From Flaviramulus sp. (GTDB lineage Bacteria; Bacteroidota; Bacteroidia; Flavobacteriales; Flavobacteriaceae), in NCBI GenBank assembly GCA_030731745.1, contig JANQTJ010000010.1, positions 1 to 57,323 on the forward strand: DNA of 57,323 nt, in the 5' to 3' direction. The position numbers and the translations under genes were made by a program. The notes beneath the pieces are model-generated. The model made no database searches. It was not told the DNA's origin and saw only the letters and a program-made list of their open reading frames with translations. Positions 34,365 to 43,984 of the stretch are shown here, piece by piece (positions within the stretch are counted from its first letter, which is position 1; each line of letters starts with the position of its first letter).

Positions 34365-36809
34365 ATGAAGGTTTTAAAGTTTGGTGGGACTTCTGTGGGT
34401 TCTTCAAAAAACATAAATACTGTTATTAAAATTTTAGAAGATTATTCTAAGATAGATTCATTGATTTGCGTTGTTTCTGCGGTTGGTGGTATTACAGATA
34501 AATTACTTTTAGCTGGAAATCAAGCTAAAAATAAACAGAAGGTATATTCTGAATCGTTCGATATTATTAAAGATATTCATTTAAATATCATTAACGAACT
34601 AAATTCTAATGATGCTAATAACATTATCGGTTTTGTTGGTGAAAAATTAAATGAATTAAAAAACTTATTAGATGGTATTTATTTGATTAATGAATTATCA
34701 CCAAAAACATCAGATAAATTAGTAAGTTTTGGTGAGATTTTATCTTCTTTCATCATAGCAGAAACTGTGAAAAATCGAGGCTTATTTGCAAATCGAAAAA
34801 ACACTCAAGAACTTATTATTACAAATTCTAACTTTAGCAAAGCAGAAGTTAATTATAGTATTACCAATAAAAATATTCAAGATTATTTTAAGACAACCTC
34901 TGAAAAAATAACAATTTTACCAGGTTTTGTATCCAAATCTACTACAGGAGAACAAACCACTTTAGGTCGCGGTGGCTCCGATTTTACAGCGGCAATTGTG
35001 GCCGCAGCCTTAAAAGTGGAGCAATTAGAAATTTGGACAGATGTTAGTGGTATGTTTACTACCAACCCGAAATTGGTTAAACAAGCCTACCCTATTGATA
35101 AAATATCGTATCAAGAAGCGATGGAACTATCGCATTTTGGTGCTAAAGTTTTATATCCACCAACGGTACAACCTGTGTTAAATTTAAATATTCCTATACA
35201 TATTAAAAATACATTAGAACCAGAATCTGTTGGTACAATCATTTCAAATGATGAAACAAATTCTATTAACCCTGTAAAGGGTATTAGTAATATTTCAAAC
35301 ATTTCGCTTTTAACCTTGCAGGGAAGCGGTATGGTTGGTATTCCAGGGTTTTCTAAACGATTATTTGAAACTTTATCACAGGAAAAAATCAATGTTATTT
35401 TAATAACGCAAGCCTCTTCAGAACATTCTATTTGTTTAGGAATTGATGATCAAGATGCTGAAAAAGCTAAATTAGCTATTGATACCACTTTTGAAAACGA
35501 AATTGCAGTACATAAAATAGACCCAATTATTGTTGAAAATGGCCTTTCTATTATTGCACTAGTAGGTGATAATATGAAAAATCATCAAGGTATTAGTGGT
35601 AAAATGTTTAGCACTTTAGGCAAAAACAATATAAATATTAGAGCGATAGCGCAAGGTGCTTCAGAAAAAAATATCTCAGCAGTTATTTTAGAAAAAGATG
35701 TTAAAAAAGCTCTCAATACACTTCATGAACAATTTTTTGAATCTAAAACGAAACAACTCAATGTATTTATTACTGGAGTTGGTAATGTTGGAGAGCGTTT
35801 AGTCGAGCAAATTAAACAACAACGAAAGTATTTAAAAGAAAACTTAAAAATTAATCTTCGTGTTGCTGGGTTATCAAATTCCAGAACTATGATTTTTAAT
35901 GAAGAAGGCATCGATTTAAATTCTTGGAAAGATCAATTAGCTAAAGGTGAAAAAGCAACTTTAGAAGACTTTTTCGAAAACACAAAAGCTTTAAATTTAC
36001 GCAATAGTATTTTTGTTGATGTTACGGCTAATGCCGAGGTTGCTAATTTATATGCTAATTATTTAAGACAAAGTATTGGTGTGGTTGCTTGTAATAAAAT
36101 TGCGTGTTCTAGCGATCTAGATAATTACAAATTGTTAAAGCGTTTATCGTTAAAATATAATGCGCCATTTTTATTTGAAACTAATGTTGGTGCAGGTTTA
36201 CCTATTATAGACACCTTAAGTAATTTAATTGCTTCAGGTGATAAAATTACGTCTATTCAAGCTGTTTTATCCGGTAGTTTAAACTTTGTGTTTAATAATT
36301 TTAATGACACTACTAAGTTTTATGATGTAGTAAAACAAGCTGCTGCCGAGGGTTACACAGAACCAGACCCAAGAATTGATTTAAGCGGTGTAGATGTAGC
36401 TAGAAAAATATTAATTTTAGCCAGAGAAAGCGGTGTTGAAATGAATTTAGATAATATTCATAATACATCATTTTTGTCAGATTCTGGATTAAAAAGTGAT
36501 TCTGTTGATGATTTTTACAAAACATTAATTTCAGATGAATCGCATTATCAAAAATTATATACTTCCGCGAAAGCAAAAAATTGCCAACTAAAATATGTTG
36601 CACAATTTAATAATGGACAAGCTAGTGTTGGCCTAGAAGAAATTCCGCAAGGACATCCATTTTATAATTTAGAAGGAAAAGATAATATCGTAATGTTTTA
36701 CACACAACGGTATCCAGAACAACCCATGATTATTAAAGGTGCTGGTGCTGGTGCTGATGTGACTGCTTCTGGGCTATTTGCTGATATTATAAGAATAGGA
36801 AATGATTAA
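34365..36809 (+). CDS. thrA: Bifunctional aspartate kinase / homoserine dehydrogenase
   Basis: 814 residues, close to the 820 of E. coli ThrA. Aspartate kinase (about 1-290): VLKFGGTSVGSSKNI, TLGRGGSDFTAAIVAAAL, SHFGAKVLYPPTVQP. Two ACT-type regulatory segments (about 305-450): LLTLQGSGMVGIPGF and IALVGDNMKNHQGISGKMF. Homoserine dehydrogenase (about 460-814): VFITGVGNVGERLVEQI, CNKIACSSDL, ETNVGAGLPIIDTLSNL, AAAEGYTEPDPRIDLSGVDVARK. It catalyses the first and third steps from aspartate to threonine and is presumably inhibited by threonine through the ACT domains. It is 3 bases before thrB and preceded by a leader/attenuator. Confidence 0.95.
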   Translation: MKVLKFGGTSVGSSKNINTVIKILEDYSKIDSLICVVSAVGGITDKLLLAGNQAKNKQKVYSESFDIIKDIHLNIINELNSNDANNIIGFVGEKLNELKNLLDGIYLINELSPKTSDKLVSFGEILSSFIIAETVKNRGLFANRKNTQELIITNSNFSKAEVNYSITNKNIQDYFKTTSEKITILPGFVSKSTTGEQTTLGRGGSDFTAAIVAAALKVEQLEIWTDVSGMFTTNPKLVKQAYPIDKISYQEAMELSHFGAKVLYPPTVQPVLNLNIPIHIKNTLEPESVGTIISNDETNSINPVKGISNISNISLLTLQGSGMVGIPGFSKRLFETLSQEKINVILITQASSEHSICLGIDDQDAEKAKLAIDTTFENEIAVHKIDPIIVENGLSIIALVGDNMKNHQGISGKMFSTLGKNNINIRAIAQGASEKNISAVILEKDVKKALNTLHEQFFESKTKQLNVFITGVGNVGERLVEQIKQQRKYLKENLKINLRVAGLSNSRTMIFNEEGIDLNSWKDQLAKGEKATLEDFFENTKALNLRNSIFVDVTANAEVANLYANYLRQSIGVVACNKIACSSDLDNYKLLKRLSLKYNAPFLFETNVGAGLPIIDTLSNLIASGDKITSIQAVLSGSLNFVFNNFNDTTKFYDVVKQAAAEGYTEPDPRIDLSGVDVARKILILARESGVEMNLDNIHNTSFLSDSGLKSDSVDDFYKTLISDESHYQKLYTSAKAKNCQLKYVAQFNNGQASVGLEEIPQGHPFYNLEGKDNIVMFYTQRYPEQPMIIKGAGAGADVTASGLFADIIRIGND

Positions 36810-36812
36810 AAC

Positions 36813-37733
36813 ATGAATGAAATAAAAATATTTTCTCCTGCAACTGTTGCAAATGTATCCTGTGGCTTTGATGTTTTAGGGTTTTGTTTAGATAGTGTTG
36901 GAGACGAGATGGTGATTAGAAAAACTGATAAAAAAGGGATTCATATTACCAAAATTGTTGGTTTTGATTTACCATACGAAACCGAATTGAATGTTGCTGG
37001 CGTTTCTGCATTGGCTATGTATGATGCTATTGATGTTGATTTTGGTTTTGAAATAGAAATTTATAAAAATATTAAACCAGGAAGTGGCATTGGCAGTAGT
37101 GCTGCAAGTGCTGTTGGTAGTGTTTTTGGTATGAATGAGCTTTTAGGAAACCCATTTAATAAAACACAATTAACCGAGTTTGCTATTAAAGGTGAAGCTT
37201 TAGCTAGTAAATGCGAACATGCAGATAACTTGGCTCCTGCTATTTTTGGAGGTTTTACATTAGTAAAAACAATAGCACCATTAGAAATATTAGAAATTCC
37301 AACGCCTCAAGATTTATATGCAACAATTATTCATCCACAAATAGAAATAAAAACATCTGAAGCGCGAGCTATTTTACCAAAAGAAATCCCTTTAAATGAT
37401 GCCATAATACAATGGGCAAATTTTGGAAGTTTAGTACATGCTTTACATACAAATAATTACAACTTAATAGAAAGATCGTTACACGATCATGTAGTAGAAC
37501 CCTATAGAAGTAAGCTAATTCCTCATTTTGATGCTGTTAAAAGTACGATGCTAAATGCGGGTGCTTTAGGAGCTGGAATCTCTGGTTCTGGACCTTCAAT
37601 ATTTTCATTATGTAAAGGTTTAAAAGTTGCAAAAAATGTGAAAGATGCTGTTGAAAAGGTGTATTCTGAAACAGGAATAAAATTTGATATTCATGTGTCA
37701 AAAATTAATAAAGAAGGTATAAAAATAATATAA
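36813..37733 (+). CDS. thrB: Homoserine kinase
   Basis: A 306-residue GHMP kinase. IFSPATVANVSCGFDVLGFCLD and the ATP-binding loop KPGSGIGSSAASAVGSVFGMNELL are the homoserine kinase signatures, with GALGAGISGSGPSIFSL as motif 3. It phosphorylates homoserine in the cytosol for threonine synthase. It is the middle gene of thrABC. Confidence 0.95.
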   Translation: MNEIKIFSPATVANVSCGFDVLGFCLDSVGDEMVIRKTDKKGIHITKIVGFDLPYETELNVAGVSALAMYDAIDVDFGFEIEIYKNIKPGSGIGSSAASAVGSVFGMNELLGNPFNKTQLTEFAIKGEALASKCEHADNLAPAIFGGFTLVKTIAPLEILEIPTPQDLYATIIHPQIEIKTSEARAILPKEIPLNDAIIQWANFGSLVHALHTNNYNLIERSLHDHVVEPYRSKLIPHFDAVKSTMLNAGALGAGISGSGPSIFSLCKGLKVAKNVKDAVEKVYSETGIKFDIHVSKINKEGIKII

Positions 37734-37740
37734 TTAAGTA

Positions 37741-37810
37741 AACCGTTTAAGTTGAAGCATACGGTTAAAATTAATAGAATACAAAAATATTCGTGAATTC
37801 GTGGCAAAAT
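37741..37810. repeat. Short intergenic repeat with tandem ATTCGTG between thrB and thrC
   Basis: The thrB-thrC gap contains ATTCGTGAATTCGTGGCAAA near 37791, a tandem ATTCGTG/ATTCGTG. From memory, similar (A)ATTCGTG(G)-type stretches recur between genes in several Flavobacteriaceae genomes. The rest of the gap is AT-rich, with no terminator. Confidence 0.35.
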
Positions 37811-37817
37811 AAAATAT

Positions 37818-39110
37818 ATGAACTATTATTCATTAAACCATAAAGCAGCAAACACCAATTTTAAGGATGCGGTAATAAAAGGATTAGCACCAGATAAGGG
37901 ATTATATTTTCCTGAATCAATAACACCTCTACCTAAATCATTTTGGAACAATATAGACAACTTATCCAATTCTGAAATAGCTTTTGAAACCATCAAACAA
38001 TTTGTTTCTCCAGAAATTCCAGATTCTATTTTAAAAACAATTGTTGAAGAAACTTTATCGTTTGATTTTCCTGTAGTTAAATTGAATCATAATATATCCA
38101 CATTAGAATTATTTCATGGTCCTACTATGGCATTTAAAGATGTAGGTGCCCGTTTTATGGCACGTTGTCTAGGTTATTTCAACAAAGACAACACCAACGA
38201 AGTAACCGTTTTAGTTGCTACCTCTGGCGACACTGGAGGTGCGGTTGCCAATGGTTTTTTAGATGTAAAAGGCGTTAATGTAGTGATATTGTACCCTAGC
38301 GGAAAAGTAAGCGATATTCAAGAAAAACAATTAACTACTCTTGGAAAAAACATTACAGCTTTAGAAGTAAATGGTACGTTTGATGATTGCCAAGCGATGG
38401 TTAAAACCGCATTTTTAGATGATGCGTTAACGAGCAAAATGCAATTAACCTCTGCTAATTCAATAAACGTTGCACGGTGGTTGCCTCAATTATTCTATTT
38501 CATTTTTGCTTACAAGCAATTGCATAAACAATTTAATGACATCGTTTTTTCTGTACCTAGCGGAAATTTTGGCAATATCTGTGCAGGTATGATGGCTCAA
38601 CAATTAGGTTTACCTATAAACCATTTTATAGCATCTAATAATGACAATAATGTGGTAACTCGATATTTAATATCACAATTATATGAGCCCAAAAAGTCTG
38701 TTCAAACTATAAGTAATGCTATGGACGTTGGTGCTCCAAGTAATTTTATCAGAATTGAAGAGATTTACAAAAACAACTTCGAAAATTTAAAAAATAATTT
38801 AACATCTTATAGTTTTAATGATGCAGAAACAAGAGATGCTTTATTTGAAATTTATAACGATTTTAAATATGTAGCAGATCCGCATGGTGCAGTTGGTTAT
38901 TTAGGTTGTAAAGTGTATTTAAAAGACCATCCAGAAGCACATTGTGTGTTTTTAGAAACAGCGCACCCTACCAAATTTTTAGATGTTGTAGAAGATGTTA
39001 TTAAAGAAAAGCAACCACTCCCTACTCAAATACAAGCTGTTATGGGAAAAGAGAAAGTTTCAATGTTAATTGAAACTTATGATGAACTAAAATCGTTTCT
39101 TTTGTCATAA
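37818..39110 (+). CDS. thrC: Threonine synthase
   Basis: A 430-residue PLP enzyme. The N-terminal YYSLNHKAANTNFKDAVIKGLAPDKGLYFPE and the PLP lysine in ELFHGPTMAFKDVGARFMARCLGYF are typical of threonine synthase; VLVATSGDTGGAVANGF is the phosphate-binding region. It converts O-phosphohomoserine to threonine, completing the operon. It is separated from thrB by 84 bases. Confidence 0.94.
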   Translation: MNYYSLNHKAANTNFKDAVIKGLAPDKGLYFPESITPLPKSFWNNIDNLSNSEIAFETIKQFVSPEIPDSILKTIVEETLSFDFPVVKLNHNISTLELFHGPTMAFKDVGARFMARCLGYFNKDNTNEVTVLVATSGDTGGAVANGFLDVKGVNVVILYPSGKVSDIQEKQLTTLGKNITALEVNGTFDDCQAMVKTAFLDDALTSKMQLTSANSINVARWLPQLFYFIFAYKQLHKQFNDIVFSVPSGNFGNICAGMMAQQLGLPINHFIASNNDNNVVTRYLISQLYEPKKSVQTISNAMDVGAPSNFIRIEEIYKNNFENLKNNLTSYSFNDAETRDALFEIYNDFKYVADPHGAVGYLGCKVYLKDHPEAHCVFLETAHPTKFLDVVEDVIKEKQPLPTQIQAVMGKEKVSMLIETYDELKSFLLS

Positions 39111-39144
39111 ATTTTCAAACTATCTTTTTGTTACATTTCTTTTT

Positions 39145-39660
39145 ATGATATCCATTATTAAAGCAACTTTAAAAGACGCAGCTTTGCTTACTTTTATTGG
39201 TAAAAAATCATTTGTTGAAGCCCATGGTAGAAGTGCTCCAGAAAATGATATAAAAACTTATGTAAATAAAAATTTTACAGAGAAAAAATTCAAAGAGGAG
39301 TTAGAAGACTTAAATAATATTTTTAATATTATTTACTTTAATAAGGAAGCTGTTGGTTATTCTAAAATTATTTTTGATTTTGAACATTCCAATATTCCTT
39401 TTAAAAACGTTACTAAATTAGAACGTTTATATTTAATTGAAGGTTTTCATGGTAACAAGTTAGGTTTTAAATTATTTAATTTTAATTTAAATACGTCTAA
39501 AAAGCATAATCAATCAGGAATGTGGTTATATGTTTGGGTAGAAAATCATAAAGCAATCAATTTTTATAAAAAAATAGGTTTTAAAATTATAGGAAAACAT
39601 GATTTTAAAATTTCAATAACACATGCCAACCCAAACCACCAAATGCTATTAACTTTTTAA
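39145..39660 (+). CDS. GNAT family N-acetyltransferase
   Basis: A 171-residue GNAT fold: SIIKATLKDAALLTFIGKKSF at the N-terminus, LERLYLIEGFHGNKLGFKLFNFNLNTSKKH (acetyl-CoA loop, here GNKLG) and WLYVWVENHKAINFYKKIGFKIIGKHDF at the C-terminus. Substrate unknown. It follows thrC by 34 bases and may be read from the same transcript. Confidence 0.82.
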   Translation: MISIIKATLKDAALLTFIGKKSFVEAHGRSAPENDIKTYVNKNFTEKKFKEELEDLNNIFNIIYFNKEAVGYSKIIFDFEHSNIPFKNVTKLERLYLIEGFHGNKLGFKLFNFNLNTSKKHNQSGMWLYVWVENHKAINFYKKIGFKIIGKHDFKISITHANPNHQMLLTF

Positions 39661-40003
39661 AATTAGTTATATGAATTTTATAGATTGGATTCGATTTTTA
39701 GAGGTTTTTCAAATTCTTTTAGCTTATATTTTTTGTTATCGCTAATATACATAACTCGCATTTAGTATTTATTTAACTCAATCTTATTGGTAAACTATGG
39801 CCTTTTAAACCTCTATACTTTTTAAACTATTGCCCTTTTATTGTATTAGAAAGTGCTTAGGTTTAAATGTTTTTAAATTCATTATTAAAATTCAAACCAT
39901 AATCTACTAGTTTTCCCATAAAAATTTCAGAAATTGTGGAGCAATAAATTATAAAGATTTAATTTAAATTATTTTTCCTTTCAAAAAATTAAAACAATAT
40001 AAA
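39661..40003. other. Intergenic stretch with a degenerate direct repeat
   Basis: 343 AT-rich bases without a gene. TAAACTATGGCCTTTTA (near 39791) and TAAACTATTGCCCTTTTA (near 39823) form an imperfect direct repeat about 32 bases apart. No exact TAnnTTTG promoter for the following gene was found. Confidence 0.4.
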
Positions 40004-41476
40004 ATGAAAAAAATATTTTTACTTTTTACACTAATAATTGTAGCTTTTAATTGTAAGCAATTTCAAAAAAACACTGAAAAGCAAAAAACAATTGAAAATT
40101 TTGATCCTAGAGGAATTGATAATATTGCTTACAAATGGGGTAAAATGGCATTAACTGCCACAGCGAATGATACCGAAAAGTTTGCTCCAAGACCAACCAT
40201 TACCTCTAGATATTTAGGATTAATATTTGTTTCCATTTTTGATGCTTGGTCATTTTATGATAGTAAAGCCATACCAGTTTATCTTGAAGGAGTTGATAAA
40301 AGACCTATAGAAGAACAAACGCTTAAAAACAAAGAAATAGCTATAAGTTTTGCTGCTTTTAGAGCAATGAGTGAGTACTATTACTCAGATCGAGAATTGT
40401 TTGCAAATTTCATGTTGGAGTTAGGTTTAGATCCTAATAACGAATCATTAGATCCAAATACACCTGAAGGTATTGGTAATTTAGCTGCAAAAGCTACCAT
40501 ACAATCTAGAAAAGGAGATGGATCAAATCAATATGGTGAAGAAGATGTTTCTAACAACGAACCCTATTTTAATTATGTTGGATACGAACCTGTGAATTCC
40601 GCAGATAAGAATGTAGACCCTAATCGATGGCAACCTAAATACTTTGCAGATGGCAAAGGTGGCGAATTTGCTCCAGGTTGTTTAACACCTTTTTGGGATA
40701 AGGTTAAACCTATCGCATTAAAATCTGGTGATCAATTTCGACCAGGACCTCCCCCAATGATTGGTTCTGAACAACTAGAAAAAGAAGTTCAAGAAGTGAT
40801 AGAAATGCAAGCAAATCTTACAGATTATGAAAAAGCCTTGGTAGAATTTATGAGAGATGGCCCTCAATCAGTTCAACAAGCAGGTCATTGGTTAAAATTT
40901 GCTCAAGAAATTTCTATTCGAGATCACCACACGATAGATGAAGATGTGAAAATGTATTTTTACAATCAGGTTGTAGCCATGGATGCTTTTATTGCTTCGT
41001 GGGATTCAAAAATGTTTTATGATTATGCAAGACCATATGCTTTGGTTCATCAATATTATGATAATCAAAAGATTAAAGCTTGGGGAGGTGAAGGAAAAGG
41101 AATTATTGAGATAGATGGAGGAAAATGGAGACCTTATTCTCCAGAAACTTTTTTATGTCCACCATTTCCTAGCTATGTTTCTGGGCATAGTACTATTAGT
41201 GGTGGTTGCGGTGAAGCTTTAAAAATTTGGACAGGAAGTGATGAATTTGGAGCTGAAGCCGAATTAGTTGCTGGAGCTATGACAGAACCAGATAATTTAG
41301 GAGATACCATAACTTTAAAATTTCCAACTTTCACAGAAGCTGCTGAAATGGCAGGAATATCAAGAGTATTAGGAGGTTATCATATTCAAGCTGATAATGT
41401 AGCTGGATTAGAATTAGGAAGAAATGTAGCTAGAGAAGTTTGGAAGTTCTATAAAAACCATGTTGGAGAGGAATAG
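40004..41476 (+). CDS. Vanadium-dependent haloperoxidase-like lipoprotein (PAP2 superfamily)
   Basis: 490 residues with a lipoprotein signal (lipobox VAFNC, Cys17). The C-terminal half carries the vanadate/phosphate-binding pattern of vanadium haloperoxidases and PAP2 phosphatases: KMFYDYARPYALVHQYY (Lys..Arg-Pro), CPPFPSYVSGHSTISGGCGEALK (SGH with the catalytic His) and AGISRVLGGYHIQADNVAGLELGRNVA (Arg..Gly-Gly-x-His). The N-terminal part (IAYKWGKMALTATANDTEKFAPRPTITSRYLGLI) matches haloperoxidase-type proteins. Chlorine, bromine or iodine specificity, or phosphatase activity, cannot be decided. Periplasmic or surface-anchored. It stands alone. Confidence 0.85.
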   Translation: MKKIFLLFTLIIVAFNCKQFQKNTEKQKTIENFDPRGIDNIAYKWGKMALTATANDTEKFAPRPTITSRYLGLIFVSIFDAWSFYDSKAIPVYLEGVDKRPIEEQTLKNKEIAISFAAFRAMSEYYYSDRELFANFMLELGLDPNNESLDPNTPEGIGNLAAKATIQSRKGDGSNQYGEEDVSNNEPYFNYVGYEPVNSADKNVDPNRWQPKYFADGKGGEFAPGCLTPFWDKVKPIALKSGDQFRPGPPPMIGSEQLEKEVQEVIEMQANLTDYEKALVEFMRDGPQSVQQAGHWLKFAQEISIRDHHTIDEDVKMYFYNQVVAMDAFIASWDSKMFYDYARPYALVHQYYDNQKIKAWGGEGKGIIEIDGGKWRPYSPETFLCPPFPSYVSGHSTISGGCGEALKIWTGSDEFGAEAELVAGAMTEPDNLGDTITLKFPTFTEAAEMAGISRVLGGYHIQADNVAGLELGRNVAREVWKFYKNHVGEE

Positions 41477-41647
41477 AAAAAATTTAAATATTAATTTATA
41501 CCTTAAGAATCTTGATGAGAACTAGTGATTTAAATGATATTCTTGAAACTTTTAATCATCAATAAATTTAGCAAAACATTGAGGATAAACAATTAGTTTA
41601 AATTCATAAGATAGCTATAAACCGAAAATTAAGATTTAATAACTTTT

Positions 41648-41728
41648 ATGAAAATATTATTAAAAACCACACACGAATTGTCTTCTCATTATCATTATCA
41701 TTATGAAACATTTCAGTTTTTGAAATAA
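41648..41728 (+). CDS. Possible 26-residue His/Tyr-rich leader-like peptide
   Basis: Within the 360-base gap before gcvT, ATG 41648 opens a 26-codon frame, MKILLKTTHELSSHYHYHYE then TFQFLK. It contains three alternating CAT TAT pairs. It resembles amino-acid leader peptides in size and in clustering of two codons, but the gene downstream is gcvT, not a his or aro gene, and I see no clear terminator. It could be chance: CATTAT repeats are easy to form in AT-rich DNA. Confidence 0.2.
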   Translation: MKILLKTTHELSSHYHYHYETFQFLK

Positions 41729-41801
41729 TTTTGCAGAATTATATCTTAAATTTAACATACGTTTTAAACTTTCACCGAAAGCGATATCTATAAAATTTCA
41801 A

Positions 41802-41809
41802 TACATTTG
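41802..41809 (+). promoter_or_regulatory. -7 promoter element for gcvT
   Basis: TACATTTG matches TAnnTTTG; transcription would start near 41816, about 20 bases before the ATG at 41837. The remainder of 41477-41800 holds no recognised gene except the doubtful short ORF. Confidence 0.55.
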
Positions 41810-41836
41810 CGAAATAAAAAATTAAAGTAAAAATTG

Positions 41837-42928
41837 ATGAAAAATACAGCCTTATATCAAACTCACGAAGCGCTTGGAGCTAAAATAGTGCCTTTTGCAG
41901 GTTTTAATATGCCTGTACAATATGAAGGTGTTAATATAGAACACGAAACTGTTAGAGATAGTGTTGGTGTATTTGATGTGTCCCATATGGGTGAATTTTT
42001 AATTGAAGGTGAGTTTGCTTTAGATTTGATACAAAAAGTAACAAGTAATGATGCTTCTAAACTTACTATTGGAAAGGCGCAATATAGTTGCTTACCTAAT
42101 GATGATGGAGGAATTGTAGACGATTTAATTGTTTATCGAATAAAAGAAGATATATATTTACTAGTTGTTAATGCGAGTAATATTGATAAAGATTGGAATT
42201 GGATAACATCTAAAAATGATGTTGGTGCTACGATGCGTAACTTGAGTGATGATTATTCTTTACTTGCTATTCAAGGCCCAAAAGCTATCGAGGCTATGCA
42301 AAGTTTAACGAGTCATGATTTATCATCCATAAACTTTTACAATTTTGTAGTTGGCGATTTCGCTGGTATCGAGAATGTCATTATATCGGCTACAGGATAT
42401 ACAGGAAGTGGTGGTTTTGAGATTTATTGCAAAAACAACGAAGTAAAACAGATTTGGGATAAAGTTTTTGAAGCTGGATCTAACTTTGGTATTAAACCAA
42501 TTGGTTTAGCTGCGCGTGATACTTTGCGATTAGAAATGGGTTATTGTCTATATGGAAATGATATTGATGATACTACTTCACCAATTGAAGCTGGTTTAGG
42601 ATGGATTACAAAATTCACTAAAAAATTCAATAATTCTGAAGCCTTAAAAGCTGAAAAAGACCAAGGTCCAAAACGTAAACTTATCGCCTTTGAACTTGAT
42701 GAAAGAGGTGTTCCGCGTCATGATTATGATATTGTTGATGATAACGGACAAAAAATTGGCATAGTAACTTCAGGAACTATGAGTCCCTCTCTTGGAAAAG
42801 GTATCGGAATGGGTTATGTACCAACTAGTTTTTCTGAAATAGGTAGCAAAATAAATATCCAGATTAGGAAAAATGCAATTCCTGCTACTGTTGTAAAACT
42901 ACCTTTTTACAAAAACATATATGCCTGA
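41837..42928 (+). CDS. gcvT: Glycine cleavage system aminomethyltransferase (T-protein)
   Basis: 363 residues from ATG 41837 (the TTG at 41834 is adjacent). [70 protein letters not shown] and [20 protein letters not shown] are the GcvT signatures, with the C-terminal barrel from [19 protein letters not shown]. It transfers the methylene group from the aminomethyl-lipoyl H-protein to tetrahydrofolate. The other gcv genes are not in this window, as is usual in this group. Confidence 0.94.
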   Translation: MKNTALYQTHEALGAKIVPFAGFNMPVQYEGVNIEHETVRDSVGVFDVSHMGEFLIEGEFALDLIQKVTSNDASKLTIGKAQYSCLPNDDGGIVDDLIVYRIKEDIYLLVVNASNIDKDWNWITSKNDVGATMRNLSDDYSLLAIQGPKAIEAMQSLTSHDLSSINFYNFVVGDFAGIENVIISATGYTGSGGFEIYCKNNEVKQIWDKVFEAGSNFGIKPIGLAARDTLRLEMGYCLYGNDIDDTTSPIEAGLGWITKFTKKFNNSEALKAEKDQGPKRKLIAFELDERGVPRHDYDIVDDNGQKIGIVTSGTMSPSLGKGIGMGYVPTSFSEIGSKINIQIRKNAIPATVVKLPFYKNIYA

Positions 42929-43022
42929 TTTTAAAGTAATTATAGAATCCATTTATAACGAAGTCATAAAGTCTAAAGATATTGGGGGCATTAAGTTTAA
43001 TTTCTTTATTAACAAATATTAA
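42921..43022 (+). CDS. Short ORF overlapping gcvT, possibly a gene remnant
   Basis: ATG 42921 lies inside the last codons of gcvT (overlap 8 bases) and opens a 33-codon frame, [20 protein letters not shown] then IGGIKF... The overlap is like that of a coupled downstream gene. The first 20 residues vaguely resemble the N-terminus of glutaminases (xxYxxIxxxIYxEV, from memory), but the conserved continuation is missing. It may be a truncated remnant or chance. Confidence 0.25.
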   Translation: MPDFKVIIESIYNEVIKSKDIGGIKFNFFINKY

Positions 43023-43101
43023 TAGTGATAATTTTATTTAATGAATTAACGTTTATCATTAATGTGCTCTATTTTTAAATATTGATGCTATTTTTTTAAT
43101 A

Positions 43102-43932
43102 ATGAATAAGGAAATTAAGCATAGTATTTTAATTTTAGGTGCCAGTGGCTTTTTAGGAGGTAACATTTATAAAGAGCTATGCTCCTATTTTAAAACTTTT
43201 GGAACTTATAATATTAACAACAGACAATTAGAAAAGAACAAACATTTTTTTCAGTATAATTTTGAAGAAGATGATATTTTTGAAATACTAAACATAGTAA
43301 AACCTTCAATTATAATTTCTGCACTTCGAGGCGATTTTTCTAAGCAAGTCTTATTACATCAACATTTATCTGAATATATTCTTATAAACAACACCAAACT
43401 TCTTTATTTGTCATCTGCAAATGTGTTTGACGCTTACAGTAAATATCCAAGTTACGAGCAAGATAAAACTTATAGCAATAGTGTTTACGGGCATTTTAAA
43501 ATAAAAATTGAAAATATATTATTGCGCTTACCTAAAAAACAAGTTGTAATTTTAAGATTACCAATGGTTTTTGGTTCTCAATCACCAAGAATATCAGAAA
43601 TTATTCAAAATATAAAAGAAAACATACCAATAGAAATTTTTCCTAATTTAATAATGAATGCTACTACTGATAGTAAAATTACACAACAAATTCATTACAT
43701 TATAAATAGAAACAAATCGGGTATTTATCATTTAGGAAGTAGTGATTTAGTGCATCATGATGATTTTATTAAGGATATTATTAAAACATTGAACTTAGAA
43801 TCCAAGGCTTTATACAAACAAGTTTATACCACAAATGATGATAGATATTTAGCCGTTTTGCCAAAATACAATCTGTTACCTAAAAATCTAAATTTATTAA
43901 GTCAAGAGATTTTAACTGAACTAAAAATATAA
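43102..43932 (+). CDS. NAD(P)-dependent sugar-nucleotide-reductase-like SDR
   Basis: A 276-residue extended SDR, RmlD-like. The Rossmann motif is ILILGASGFLGGNIYKEL (GxxGxxG), with IIISALRGDF, LYLSSANVF, and YGHFKIKIENILL supplying the Tyr-x3-Lys equivalent (Y-G-H-F-K). Shorter than RmlD (about 290-300). Substrate unknown. It lies between gcvT and the pterin dehydratase gene. Confidence 0.75.
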   Translation: MNKEIKHSILILGASGFLGGNIYKELCSYFKTFGTYNINNRQLEKNKHFFQYNFEEDDIFEILNIVKPSIIISALRGDFSKQVLLHQHLSEYILINNTKLLYLSSANVFDAYSKYPSYEQDKTYSNSVYGHFKIKIENILLRLPKKQVVILRLPMVFGSQSPRISEIIQNIKENIPIEIFPNLIMNATTDSKITQQIHYIINRNKSGIYHLGSSDLVHHDDFIKDIIKTLNLESKALYKQVYTTNDDRYLAVLPKYNLLPKNLNLLSQEILTELKI

Positions 43933-43984
43933 TTGATTTTAAAACTTTAAATTACCTAAATTGTAAAAAATTAACATGTAAAAT

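Noticed and set aside
41477..41836. Glycine riboswitch upstream of gcvT
   Set aside because: No recognisable glycine aptamer core or paired helices; the region is AT-rich without conserved blocks.
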